Positions 8,315 to 16,585 of a DNA stretch of 27,726 bases are shown one piece after another. Under the pieces are notes generated by a model. It made no database searches, was not told the DNA's origin, and saw nothing but the letters and a program-made list of their open reading frames with translations. This DNA is from Bacteriovoracaceae bacterium UBA4573 (lineage in GTDB: Bacteria; Bdellovibrionota; UBA1018; UBA923), in the NCBI GenBank assembly GCA_002387735.1, contig DGKJ01000074.1, forward strand, positions 1-27,726, written 5' to 3'. The first letter of the stretch is position 1; every line of letters begins with the position of its first letter. Made by a program: the position numbers and the translations under genes.

Positions 8315-10900
8315 ATGTTCGAACTATCATTGAAATGTCGCTGCAGTACTGTCGCTCACAGCCAAAGCGCCTTGCCCCGGAGCTCAAAATTCTATTTACC
8401 CGAAGCCAAAGCTCATTACAGCCCCGATCGTTTGATCGACGTAGAGCACATAAAACTCGACATCGCAGTTGATCTTAAAAAAAAGTGGCTGGGAGGAACT
8501 TGTTTGACACGTTTTATTGTTCAAACTCCCACAGTCGCGAAGTTGAAGTTCGACGCGGTGGATTTAAAAGTCAGTAAAGTCACTGATCCGGATGGAAAAA
8601 CATTAGAATTTAATCAAAGTAGCGATTCAATATTTGTTCTTTTGAATCGTGAACTTAAATGTGGCGAAAGATCGGAAGTTACTTTTACCTATGAGGTAAC
8701 GGAACCTCGCGCTGGGCTTTACTTTGTGGGTCCCAATGAATTCGATTCAAAACGCCCTAACCAACTCTGGACTCAAGGGGAAGATCAGGACAATCGGTAT
8801 TGGATTCCGTGTCACGATGCCCCCAACGAAAAGGCCACCACCGAAATGCTCGTTACGGTGGAAGAGCATCTTACTGTTATTTCTAATGGTGGCCTAGTTG
8901 CGGTAAAACATGATTCAGCTCGCAAAAAGAAAACATTTCATTGGAGCCAAAAAATTCCGCACGCCTCGTATTTAATCACTCTTTGCGTCGGCGATTTTGT
9001 GGAATTAAAAGACGAGTGGAAAAACAGCAAAGGTGAATTGGTTCCGGTGAATTATTTCACGGTAAAGGGGCGAGAGGAAGAAACGAAAGTTTCATTCGAG
9101 AAAACCCCAAAAATGATTGAATTCTTTTCGAAGAAAATTGGGGTCGATTATCCCTATGAAAAATACGCACAGGTCGTTGCTTGGGATTTTATTTACGGTG
9201 GAATGGAAAACACCTCAGCAACTACTCAAACAGAGTACACATTGCATCCGCGGGAAATAGATCTTGATCACTCGAGTGAACCACTCGTTGCCCATGAGTT
9301 GGCGCACCAATGGTTCGGCGATCTTTTGACTTGCAAGGAGTGGTCCCATGCTTGGTTGAACGAGGGTTTTGCTACTTATTTTGAATCCCTTTGGATGGAC
9401 TATGAACATGGACGCGACGAATTTCTTTATGAACTATTTTTAAATGAAAAAAACTATAAAACCGAAGACCTGGCTTATCGACGTCCAGTGGTAACGAATT
9501 TGTATTTAGCTCCAGCCGACATATTCGATCGCCATTTATACGAAAAAGGAGGGCGAATATTGCACATGTTACGTGCGATAGTGGGCGATGACATGTGGTG
9601 GAAGTCAATTAAACGATATGTCGAACTCCATCACGCTAAAACTGTTGAGACTGTCGACCTGCAAAGAGCTTTTGAAGAAACGACGGGGCGGGCATTGTCA
9701 TGGTTTTTTGATCAGTGGATTTTTCATGGCGGACATCCGGAGTTAAAAGTTCAGAGCGATTGGAACGTCGAGAACAAGACGCTTAAGATCACAGTGAAAC
9801 AGACTCAAAGGTTCGACGAGTTGACGCCTTTTTTTAGAATTCCCATTCAAGTAAAAGTTATGGCAAGCAATCTCGAACGAGTGTGGAATTTCGAAATGAA
9901 CCAAGCGGAAGAAAGTTTTTGGATTTCTTTGAACGAAAAGCCCCAGTTTGTTTCAATTAATCCCGGAAATACTGTTCTATGTAAATTGGATTTTTCGCCT
10001 TCGAGGGAAGCTCTGCTTACTCAGTTACGTAACGATTCAGATGTGATGGGACGTGTTTTTGCCGCCCAGACCTTAGCTAAAGACCATTCCTGGGAAAGCG
10101 CGCAAGGGTTGGCAGAGGCCCTAAAAAACGAATTGTTTTGGGGGGCGCAGGCTGAAATTTGCGACGCTTTGGCAAATATAGGCACCAATACGGCCGTAAA
10201 GGCTTTGGAATGGGGCATGGAGAATCTGAAACATCCGAAAGCTCGTGCTCGAGCGGTTCGCGCATTGGGTAGTTTGAAACTTCCCGCTCAGGAGACGCGC
10301 TTTGAACAGGCACTGCGTGAAGACCCAAGTCCGTTGGTACAGTACGAGGCTGGAGTCGCGATCGGTAAGACCCAAAGCAAGAAAGGGTTTGAGCGTCTTG
10401 TTAATTTACTCGGAAAACGCCCTTCTTGGCATGACTATAGTGACCGAGGCATATTAATGGGCCTCGCGGAACACAAGAATGAACCAAAAGTATTTGATTT
10501 GGTGCACCAGAAAACTAAAAAGACGGAAACAATGTTTTTGCGCCGCGACGCTCTGGGAGCCCTGCTCAAGTGGAGCGCTGCCAACCCCCAACGCATCATC
10601 GAAGAAGTACTCGATCTAGCGCGAGACGATAATTATTTCGTACGTATTTCTGCTGTAGATGGATTGGCTGATCTCGGCAGTACAAAAGCTTTGGGTGCCC
10701 TCGGGCGCCTGGTAGATTCAGTGGTGGAGCCACGTACCCGAAGGGCCGCTCTCATGGCTCGAAAGGCTTTACTCGACGGGCACTCCAGCAGTGAGGAAGT
10801 TGAAAAGCTAAAGGCCGCTTACGACAAACTTCAGGAACAGTATCGCGAGATCTTGAATAGATTAGAAAAATTAGAGCCAAGGGCAACGACTATTTCCTAG
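8315..10900 (+). CDS. M1-family zinc aminopeptidase with C-terminal HEAT-repeat domain
   Basis: M1 peptidases cleave N-terminal residues from peptides. This 861-residue protein has GGMEN (295-299, the substrate N-terminus binding motif, usually GAMEN), HELAH (H327, E328, H331) and the third zinc ligand E350 in NEGFATYFE, so the HExxH-x18-E site is intact. YEKGGRILHML supplies the expected transition-state tyrosine. The layout is beta-domain (about 25-220), catalytic domain (220-460), second beta domain (465-570), HEAT-like helical repeats (about 575-815, with segments like KARARAVRALGSL and NYFVRISAVDGLADLGS), and a final coiled coil (EVEKLKAAYDKLQEQYREI). No signal peptide is seen, so it is probably cytoplasmic. 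It is translated directly after mutY. Its end overlaps the opposing YdbL-like gene by 11 bases. Confidence 0.93.
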   Translation: MFELSLKCRCSTVAHSQSALPRSSKFYLPEAKAHYSPDRLIDVEHIKLDIAVDLKKKWLGGTCLTRFIVQTPTVAKLKFDAVDLKVSKVTDPDGKTLEFNQSSDSIFVLLNRELKCGERSEVTFTYEVTEPRAGLYFVGPNEFDSKRPNQLWTQGEDQDNRYWIPCHDAPNEKATTEMLVTVEEHLTVISNGGLVAVKHDSARKKKTFHWSQKIPHASYLITLCVGDFVELKDEWKNSKGELVPVNYFTVKGREEETKVSFEKTPKMIEFFSKKIGVDYPYEKYAQVVAWDFIYGGMENTSATTQTEYTLHPREIDLDHSSEPLVAHELAHQWFGDLLTCKEWSHAWLNEGFATYFESLWMDYEHGRDEFLYELFLNEKNYKTEDLAYRRPVVTNLYLAPADIFDRHLYEKGGRILHMLRAIVGDDMWWKSIKRYVELHHAKTVETVDLQRAFEETTGRALSWFFDQWIFHGGHPELKVQSDWNVENKTLKITVKQTQRFDELTPFFRIPIQVKVMASNLERVWNFEMNQAEESFWISLNEKPQFVSINPGNTVLCKLDFSPSREALLTQLRNDSDVMGRVFAAQTLAKDHSWESAQGLAEALKNELFWGAQAEICDALANIGTNTAVKALEWGMENLKHPKARARAVRALGSLKLPAQETRFEQALREDPSPLVQYEAGVAIGKTQSKKGFERLVNLLGKRPSWHDYSDRGILMGLAEHKNEPKVFDLVHQKTKKTETMFLRRDALGALLKWSAANPQRIIEEVLDLARDDNYFVRISAVDGLADLGSTKALGALGRLVDSVVEPRTRRAALMARKALLDGHSSSEEVEKLKAAYDKLQEQYREILNRLEKLEPRATTIS

Positions 10901-11498
10901 TCCAACCGCCCTCGTCTTCTATCCACGAGCCCGAAGGGGAATTGTTCCGAAGTGACTTGGACATGGTTTTGCGAATCACTTTTACACCGTTGCGCCCCAT
11001 TTGGTTATCTTCGGCCACGGTGTCATAGAGTTTTTCCCGAATTGAATTTTCGGAGTCTACGAATTTTTTTATTTCGGGAGTGGCCTTCGCTGAATCTTTA
11101 ATTGCTAGGTCGCCGTCAATCGTTTCTCCAACAATACCTGCAGATTTTAGGCGATTTAGTTCGTCTTTGCGGGACCGCATTTGATCAATTATTTTTTTGG
11201 CATTTGGAGTATCAAACCTAGGTTCGCGACCGGGAGCATTGATGTCGGCTGCGTAAGCTGAACTAAAAAGTACTCCATTCCAAAAACTCGAAGACGGACT
11301 TTTCTTTGACGACTTCTTTTCGCCTTCGGGAGATCCATAAATGTCCTTTACGAAGTCGTCGGCTGCACGTTGGACCGCGCTTTCTGGAAAATTCACATTT
11401 ACGGTAATACAACCAAAAGCGGCAGCCACGCCAAGTAGCATGAGGCCCTTTTTTAGAAAGTTACCAAAGAGGAACGCAGTCGTCGTTTGAATCTTCAT
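10890..11498 (-). CDS. YnbE-like lipoprotein segment fused to YdbL (DUF1318) domain
   Basis: The 202-residue product starts with a signal peptide ending LLGVAAAFGC, C30 being the probable lipidated residue. TVNVNFPESAVQRAADDFVKD follows, resembling the short beta-strand region of YnbE-type lipoproteins. After a low-complexity linker (KKSSKKSPSSS), the C-terminal half reads as YdbL/DUF1318: SAGIVGETIDGDLAI, a conserved VDSENSIREKLYDTVAEDN helix, and a terminal Gly/Trp-rich WIEDEGGWTRK. In E. coli, ydbH-ynbE-ydbL is one operon; YdbH and YnbE form an intermembrane lipid-transport bridge and YdbL modulates YnbE. Here both small partners appear to be one protein. The start overlaps the end of the ydbH-like gene by 38 bases, so they are an operon. 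The lipobox (A-F-G-C) is not ideal. Confidence 0.75.
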   Translation of the reverse strand: MKIQTTTAFLFGNFLKKGLMLLGVAAAFGCITVNVNFPESAVQRAADDFVKDIYGSPEGEKKSSKKSPSSSFWNGVLFSSAYAADINAPGREPRFDTPNAKKIIDQMRSRKDELNRLKSAGIVGETIDGDLAIKDSAKATPEIKKFVDSENSIREKLYDTVAEDNQMGRNGVKVIRKTMSKSLRNNSPSGSWIEDEGGWTRK

Positions 11499-13584
11499 TA
11501 GTCTCTGAACCTTTCATTCGTTTTCTAAAAAATTCCGCCATACCCCGTAGCCAATTTTGGAATGATTCCGTGTGCATGAGGACGGGGTAAACTCCGTGGC
11601 TATTTAATGGTATTGTAAACTCCCTTCCGTAAAGGAAATAATGTTTTTTACTACCAACTGGGTCAAAAGTGCTTACCTCGGTCCATTCTCCGTCGGTTTT
11701 GGCTTGGAAGCCCGCATAATCTACGGTCGCAGGCACTAGGTTGCGCCACATTGTACTCGCAGATATTCCCACGTTCGCGTACCAAGGGAGATCGTCACGT
11801 TCCATTCCGACGAGTTGCAGAATGTTATTGATCGCACGACCATACATCCGAATTTTCTGGCCTCCACGGTTTAGGCCACGAATTCTAAGATCGTAAGACA
11901 CTGGAATGGGTCCAAGACTAGTTAGAATCAAAGTTACGTCGCGTAGGTGACCCTCTACTCCGCCACGCATATCGCCGATTTTAGTCCAGCTACCAATGGC
12001 CGCGAGATCTAAATCATTCCAGTCGAAAGAAAATCGCAGGCGAGGGTGGTCGCCCGATAGTGAAAAATCGATATTACCCAACTCAGCCGTTCCGCCAAAG
12101 AGGTTCAGTCGAGTTCGCCCTTTGAATGTAAGATCGTGCTCCTGCTGTTTGAGCGAAGGGTATTCGAAATATAACTGCCCCGGTACGGGGTTTTTAGAGG
12201 CAAAACAGAGATCTTTTTGAATCGCGGCCAGCTCAAATGGGCCGCCAAAGACTGCGGCGTTGATTTCAATAAGACCGCTCCAAGGTCGAAAGACATACAA
12301 ATTTTCGATATCAATTTTCCCGCCCCATGCAATTTGTCGTATGGGTTCGTCTTTATTTTGAGAATTTTCAGTGGTGATTTCGATGCCATCTTCAGTGATT
12401 CGAGAAAATAATCGTAGTTTTTTTAGAAGCACTGATTTGAATTCGAGAGAGCGAACCTCGAAACGGCCCCAAAGAGGATCTTCGTCAGAAGGAAAAGTAA
12501 ATGGAACATGAATTACCAAATCTTCAGCAAAAAGATCAACGTTCGGGACTTCTATTTTTTTTCCATGGAGAAAAAGGGTTCCTTGATGAGTCCAGTCGTC
12601 GGATACCTTGGTAAATTTTCCGGATAGAGTTAATTGCCCTCGAGCTTTCATCCTGCGAATTTGACGGTGCTCTACGCTGAACCAAGGGACGATTCGTTGA
12701 TCAACCAGTTTATCGAGTGTATCCCCGAAGTGATAGAAAAGTTCGCCAGTAGTATTGTTAAAGTTCAGCCCTCCGTGGGCGCGAAAGTTAAGTGGACTTA
12801 CTGCGACATCCAGCAGTTGAATCGAGTCTGAAGTAACTTTGCTTTGTGTATTAATTTCCAATAGTGGTTCTTCAATCTGATAGGCCGGCAACTCCATTCG
12901 AATACCGCGCGCTAGAACTTTGGCAGTGGAATATAGTGGTAGTGGAAATGCTTCCCGCAGGTAAAACAAATGGGTGCTTGTTACTTTATTTATTTTGATT
13001 TTCGTAGTTTTAACCAGTGTTTGTAGATTGGATATTTCGTTGATTACAGTAGCTTGCCACTTCGTTTTATCTAGCAAATTGGTGGTATTTACAGCGCCGG
13101 TGCTTTGACAGCGTTCGAAGGCAACCTTCAAATTGTTTTGACCGAGTTTTCCGAGGGTAATGCTTCCAGGTTTAGCACATGAGAGCTTAAAGTTTGCGCG
13201 GACTGCTTTTAGCCCAAGACCTATTTCAACTTCTCCTTCCAAGGGCGGAAAGTGCTGAATTTTAATTTCGGGGTTTAGTGACAGTATCGTTTCGCCTTGG
13301 CGTAGAGTCTGACGAACGGATGTTTTGATTGCGATATTGGTATTAGTCGCCCGGTGACGAAGGACGAATGAGAGTTCATCGATTTTTCCTTGGAGTAGGT
13401 ACTTGGGTCGGATTCGCCACTTGGCGCTTACCACCTCTACTGGTGCATCGATTTTCTTTGCGACCCATCGCACAAAAATAATAGCGCTGAAGTGAGTCCA
13501 GAAAAAATAAACCAATAGAGCAATGCCGAGCAATGGGGTGAACAGGCGAAATGCGCCGCGATGATTGAAGCGATTTAGAGGCAT
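11461..13584 (-). CDS. YdbH-like AsmA-family envelope protein
   Basis: The 707-residue protein begins with a basic segment and a single membrane helix (LFTPLLGIALLVYFFWTHFSAII, about 14-36), followed by a long beta-rich periplasmic body typical of the AsmA/TamB/YdbH group. These proteins form hydrophobic grooves that carry phospholipids between the inner and outer membranes. The C-terminal part (DMRGGVEGHLRDVTLI, VSYDLRIRGLNRGG, MYGRAINNILQLVG) fits that architecture. Assignment to YdbH rather than another AsmA relative rests largely on the overlapping YdbL-like gene downstream, as sequence alone is divergent. E. coli YdbH is longer (about 880 residues). The ATG at 13584 has only a weak ribosome site (GAGC). 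It is divergent from the first FecR-domain gene, 53 bases away. Confidence 0.7.
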   Translation of the reverse strand: MPLNRFNHRGAFRLFTPLLGIALLVYFFWTHFSAIIFVRWVAKKIDAPVEVVSAKWRIRPKYLLQGKIDELSFVLRHRATNTNIAIKTSVRQTLRQGETILSLNPEIKIQHFPPLEGEVEIGLGLKAVRANFKLSCAKPGSITLGKLGQNNLKVAFERCQSTGAVNTTNLLDKTKWQATVINEISNLQTLVKTTKIKINKVTSTHLFYLREAFPLPLYSTAKVLARGIRMELPAYQIEEPLLEINTQSKVTSDSIQLLDVAVSPLNFRAHGGLNFNNTTGELFYHFGDTLDKLVDQRIVPWFSVEHRQIRRMKARGQLTLSGKFTKVSDDWTHQGTLFLHGKKIEVPNVDLFAEDLVIHVPFTFPSDEDPLWGRFEVRSLEFKSVLLKKLRLFSRITEDGIEITTENSQNKDEPIRQIAWGGKIDIENLYVFRPWSGLIEINAAVFGGPFELAAIQKDLCFASKNPVPGQLYFEYPSLKQQEHDLTFKGRTRLNLFGGTAELGNIDFSLSGDHPRLRFSFDWNDLDLAAIGSWTKIGDMRGGVEGHLRDVTLILTSLGPIPVSYDLRIRGLNRGGQKIRMYGRAINNILQLVGMERDDLPWYANVGISASTMWRNLVPATVDYAGFQAKTDGEWTEVSTFDPVGSKKHYFLYGREFTIPLNSHGVYPVLMHTESFQNWLRGMAEFFRKRMKGSETNEDSNDDCVPLW

Positions 13585-13624
13585 TTTTTTAAGCTCGTTT
13601 TACGAAAAAATTGTACCATGATCG

Positions 13625-13632
13625 AAGGGGGG
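13625..13632 (+). promoter_or_regulatory. Strong ribosome binding site deciding the start at 13638
   Basis: AAGGGGGG lies five bases before ATG 13638. A TTG at 13611 would extend the frame upstream of this site and give a poor signal peptide, so 13638 is chosen. Confidence 0.65.
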
Positions 13633-13637
13633 TTTTG

Positions 13638-14327
13638 ATGCGAAGCAAGGGTTTCAAAATGAATGCTACACGCGTAACGGTTTTGATACTTGGTTTCGCT
13701 GGGGCATTTTTGCCTAGTTATACATTAGGAAATGAAGTTGAACGGGTTTCGGGCGTAGTTGAGCGTCGCACCGGGCGTTCCCACGTTGAACGAGGTGATG
13801 GTAGTGAGCGGGTTATTGTCGACACGGGGGTGCGAGTTTTCGACAAGGACCTCATTAGCACTGAAAAGGGTCGTGTGCATATACGGTTTCGTGACGGAAC
13901 CTTGGCTGAAGTTGGCGAACATTCTAAGTTTGAAGTAGATCGAGTGTTTCAACGTAAACGGGTGGCGTTTGAAAAATTGATGCCCCTAAGTCGTGTTGAC
14001 GAATCTGTTTATAGATTACACGACGGTGTACTGCGAATGACCGCAATCGAACTTGATACATTTCAACAGTACACCGTAAAAACTGAATTTGCGGTTATAC
14101 ACGTTACCGAACCGAGTGATTTTTTAATGGCCAAGGTGAATGATGGAAAGCAGTGCGAAATTCGTCTGCTATCTGGAAAGCTTAACCTGGTCAATATCAT
14201 CACTAACGAAGTTCAGGAACTGAAGGCTGGATATTCCGCCGTTATGAAGTCAAACGGGCTCATACAATCGGAACGTAGATTATCGGGTGAAGAAGTACGA
14301 TTTCTTAAAAACCGAACTGGAATTTAG
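13638..14327 (+). CDS. Exported FecR-domain protein (first copy)
   Basis: About 229 residues, with a signal peptide (NATRVTVLILGFAGAFLPSYTLG). The mature part follows the FecR beta-domain pattern: VSGVVERRTG, DKDLISTEKGRVHIRFRDGTLAEVGEHSKFEVDRVF, then VYRLHDGVLRM, a strand YTVKTEFAVIHVT and a final segment KLNLVNIITNEVQELKAGYSAVM. Classical FecR is an inner-membrane anti-sigma regulator paired with FecI and a TonB-dependent receptor. None of those is nearby and this copy has no cytoplasmic domain, so a periplasmic or surface structural or binding role is more likely. It is followed nine bases later by a small barrel gene, probably translationally coupled. Compared with the second copy at 16586, the VRGTEF-type motif is replaced by IHVTEPSDF. 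Confidence 0.75.
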   Translation: MRSKGFKMNATRVTVLILGFAGAFLPSYTLGNEVERVSGVVERRTGRSHVERGDGSERVIVDTGVRVFDKDLISTEKGRVHIRFRDGTLAEVGEHSKFEVDRVFQRKRVAFEKLMPLSRVDESVYRLHDGVLRMTAIELDTFQQYTVKTEFAVIHVTEPSDFLMAKVNDGKQCEIRLLSGKLNLVNIITNEVQELKAGYSAVMKSNGLIQSERRLSGEEVRFLKNRTGI

Positions 14328-14336
14328 ATATCTAAA
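14323..14336. repeat. 14-base perfect palindrome at the FecR/barrel gene junction
   Basis: TTTAGATATCTAAA equals its own reverse complement. It contains the FecR stop codon (14325-14327) and ends immediately before the barrel ATG (14337). No ribosome binding site is visible for the barrel, so translation may depend on coupling. It could be a protein-binding site or chance in AT-rich sequence. Confidence 0.5.
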
Positions 14337-14924
14337 ATGAAAAAACTTTTTATTCTTTTGCTGTTCCTGGCTACTGCGAATGCAATGGCTACTTCGCGCC
14401 CACGGCACCAGCACGAAGACTTATTCGGTGAGGACGATTTATGGCTCGGGCTAAAGGCAGGACCTAAGCTTTCCTCCTATACAGATTTTAACAGTATTTC
14501 GGGAACTACCCGGGTCCAAGGTGAAGCCCAGTATGCATTGGGTGGAGCATTGAAATTTATATATGCTGTTCCGAGAATTGAATTCAATGTTTTGTGGAAC
14601 GTGCGGTCTGGCATTAATAACGAGAGAGATTTACACTTTTTTTCTTTCCCCTTGATCGTAAAAGTCCCATTCGAACTAGAAGAAAATTTTGATGTCGAAA
14701 TTGGAGCGGGTGCGCAAGCAGACGCGTTAATTTATTCAAACCATCCTTCGCGGCGTTGGTTGACGGGCTTCCTCGGTACCCTAGGGGTGTCTTATGATTT
14801 CGTGACCTATCTTTTTGAATTCGAAATAAGATACGTCCTTACGAGTCAACCGCTGACTCCAAGCATTGACGGCGCGAAGCCGCGCGATCTGCACGTAATG
14901 GCCGGCCTCATGTGGCGATTCTAA
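14337..14924 (+). CDS. Small outer-membrane beta-barrel protein
   Basis: The 195-residue product starts MKKLFILLLFLATANAMA, a classical signal peptide. The rest alternates hydrophobic and polar residues with aromatic girdles (LWLGLKAGPKLSSYTDF, ALGGALKFIYAVPRIEFNVLW, HFFSFPLIVKVPFEL, FDVEIGAGAQADALIY, FLGTLGVSYDFVTYLFEFEIRYVL) and ends HVMAGLMWRF with the terminal phenylalanine recognised by the Bam complex. The predicted fold is an eight-stranded or so barrel of OmpX/OmpW or outer-membrane-beta-barrel type. It follows the FecR gene with a nine-base gap and no clear ribosome site. Its stop overlaps that of the opposing TPR-barrel gene by four bases. Ligand unknown. Confidence 0.8.
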   Translation: MKKLFILLLFLATANAMATSRPRHQHEDLFGEDDLWLGLKAGPKLSSYTDFNSISGTTRVQGEAQYALGGALKFIYAVPRIEFNVLWNVRSGINNERDLHFFSFPLIVKVPFELEENFDVEIGAGAQADALIYSNHPSRRWLTGFLGTLGVSYDFVTYLFEFEIRYVLTSQPLTPSIDGAKPRDLHVMAGLMWRF

Positions 14925-16513
14925 AACGAATATGAAAGCCCAGTTGAAGCAACTAGTCGCGTGTAGGTAAACGTCGCAGACTGGGTCGAGTTGTTTCTCG
15001 TAAATGAGATATCTGCCAAAAGGTTAAGATTTGAGCCCAAACTGTATTGGCCCGAAGACTTTACCGTAAATAATAGCTCTGTCCGAGTAGGAACGGCACG
15101 GTAGTAGTCTGTAGAAAGCAAATCGAAGCCAGGAGTAACAGTGAGTTCGTCGGTGAACGAAATCGGGTTAGTGATATTCATTCCGTAGGACCGCGAGCGG
15201 TAACTGGTGCCGAGAGTGTCGTCCCATTCAAACGTAAGTGCTACATTCGGAGTGAGCCACTCTATTTCTGAATTAAATTCTGTCGTGAATCGAGTGTAGA
15301 GACCGCGACCACTACGGCGATCTTCACCTTCCTTTGATTCGCGGTAGTAGCGCTTCGGCTTGTAACTGATTTCGTATCCGAGATTCAAAGAAGGTAGCGC
15401 TTCATATCGTAGTAAGGGGCCGAAGTCGCCGGTCATACTATAAGGGCGATATTTGTAACTGCCGTCAGCAGTCGAAAGCTGACGTTTCATGTTGTACGTC
15501 CCTTCGGCTTTTATCCCCGTAGAAAAACGATTATAGGGTTTGTAGAACAGATAAAAGCTCGGAGTATCGCTGAAAAAATTCATCTCGCGCGATTTATAAT
15601 TATAGTTGTAGTTGGTGTAGACTGTGTTGCTAGGAACAAATTGAAACTTTTTGGTTGGTGAGGATGAGTAGCCCGCCACCACACTAACGATCGACTTGAG
15701 AGTACGCTTGCCAGTAGCTTGCTGACCAGTGGTGACAGTGTAAGGCATGAGGGTAACGTTGTTGTCCCACTGCTGCAAATAGGTGCCAGTTACAAAGTAC
15801 TGTTCTTGGTTGAAAGATTTCAATGCGTCGACTGCATTTTTTTTGAGATCGCCGTGTTGCGAAACTCCTGGTGTTTTTTTCGAACTTTCAGAAACATCGA
15901 AGGCCGTTCTTACATAGTTTCGAATGGCGGCAGTACTTTTTCCGGCCTGTGCGTGGGCAGTAGCAAGATAGAAGCGAGATACTGGTCGCATAGGTTCGGC
16001 GTCGGGATATAAAAGCGAGGCTGCAAAGTTTTTGCTAGCGGAAGTCCAGTTTTTTTGGCTGGTGTCAGCCATGCCAGCAAAGAAATGACTGGTGCCTTTA
16101 TTGAACCCTCTACGCGCAGAAGCAGTGAAGTGTTTTTTTGCTTCATCGAGTTGTTTTTGTTTAAAGCGAATAGCCCCAAGCTCGAAGTGATATGGGGCTG
16201 CTTTTTCCGGCGGAGTAATTTCGATTAGTTTCAAATAGGTTTCCGCAGCCAGGTCGTTTTTGTTTTGACTTTTAAATACTAGAGCCCTTAGTTCGAGCGC
16301 GTTTTTATTGGTGTTGTCGGCCTCGAGAATACTGTCGATAACCTTCAAACACTCGCTTTCCTTTTTTGAGTGAAAAAGAATTGCAGCTTTTGCCTGCAAT
16401 ACTTCTACCTCGCCTTGTTGGATAGGAGCGCCTTGGACTGATGAAGTCAGGGTAATTTGAAAAATACCGAGAATCAGCGCAATGCGTTGTATGGAGGTGA
16501 AAAATTGAAGCAC
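14921..16513 (-). CDS. TPR-containing outer-membrane beta-barrel protein
   Basis: This 530-residue protein starts at GTG 16513, seven bases after an excellent AAAGGAG. It has a signal peptide (IALILGIFQITLTSSVQGA) followed by about five tetratricopeptide-like helical pairs (roughly 35-200, e.g. KNALELRALVFKSQNKNDLA and APYHFELGAIRFKQKQLDEA). The second part (about 215-530) is rich in alternating beta strands with many Tyr, Arg and Ser residues and ends STGLSYSF, with terminal Phe as in outer-membrane barrels. This fused periplasmic TPR plus barrel design is seen in polysaccharide- and adhesin-export proteins and in many uncharacterised delta-type proteobacterial proteins. I infer a barrel with a periplasmic protein-binding arm. 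It is divergent from the second FecR gene across 72 bases. Confidence 0.8.
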   Translation of the reverse strand: MLQFFTSIQRIALILGIFQITLTSSVQGAPIQQGEVEVLQAKAAILFHSKKESECLKVIDSILEADNTNKNALELRALVFKSQNKNDLAAETYLKLIEITPPEKAAPYHFELGAIRFKQKQLDEAKKHFTASARRGFNKGTSHFFAGMADTSQKNWTSASKNFAASLLYPDAEPMRPVSRFYLATAHAQAGKSTAAIRNYVRTAFDVSESSKKTPGVSQHGDLKKNAVDALKSFNQEQYFVTGTYLQQWDNNVTLMPYTVTTGQQATGKRTLKSIVSVVAGYSSSPTKKFQFVPSNTVYTNYNYNYKSREMNFFSDTPSFYLFYKPYNRFSTGIKAEGTYNMKRQLSTADGSYKYRPYSMTGDFGPLLRYEALPSLNLGYEISYKPKRYYRESKEGEDRRSGRGLYTRFTTEFNSEIEWLTPNVALTFEWDDTLGTSYRSRSYGMNITNPISFTDELTVTPGFDLLSTDYYRAVPTRTELLFTVKSSGQYSLGSNLNLLADISFTRNNSTQSATFTYTRLVASTGLSYSF

Positions 16514-16564
16514 TATCGAACTCCTTTGAGTTGATTCTATATGGCCGCGCGACTAGTCTATGTA

Positions 16565-16581
16565 ACGACAAGAGAGGTCGT
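16565..16581 (+). promoter_or_regulatory. Ribosome binding site displayed in the loop of a small inverted repeat
   Basis: ACGAC (16565-16569) and GTCGT (16577-16581) are complementary arms around the seven-base loop AAGAGAG, which with the next G forms the AGAGAGG ribosome site for ATG 16586. The site also decides that start over the upstream in-frame ATG at 16541. With a five-base stem, a functional hairpin is only a possibility. Confidence 0.4.
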
Positions 16582-16585
16582 CAAC

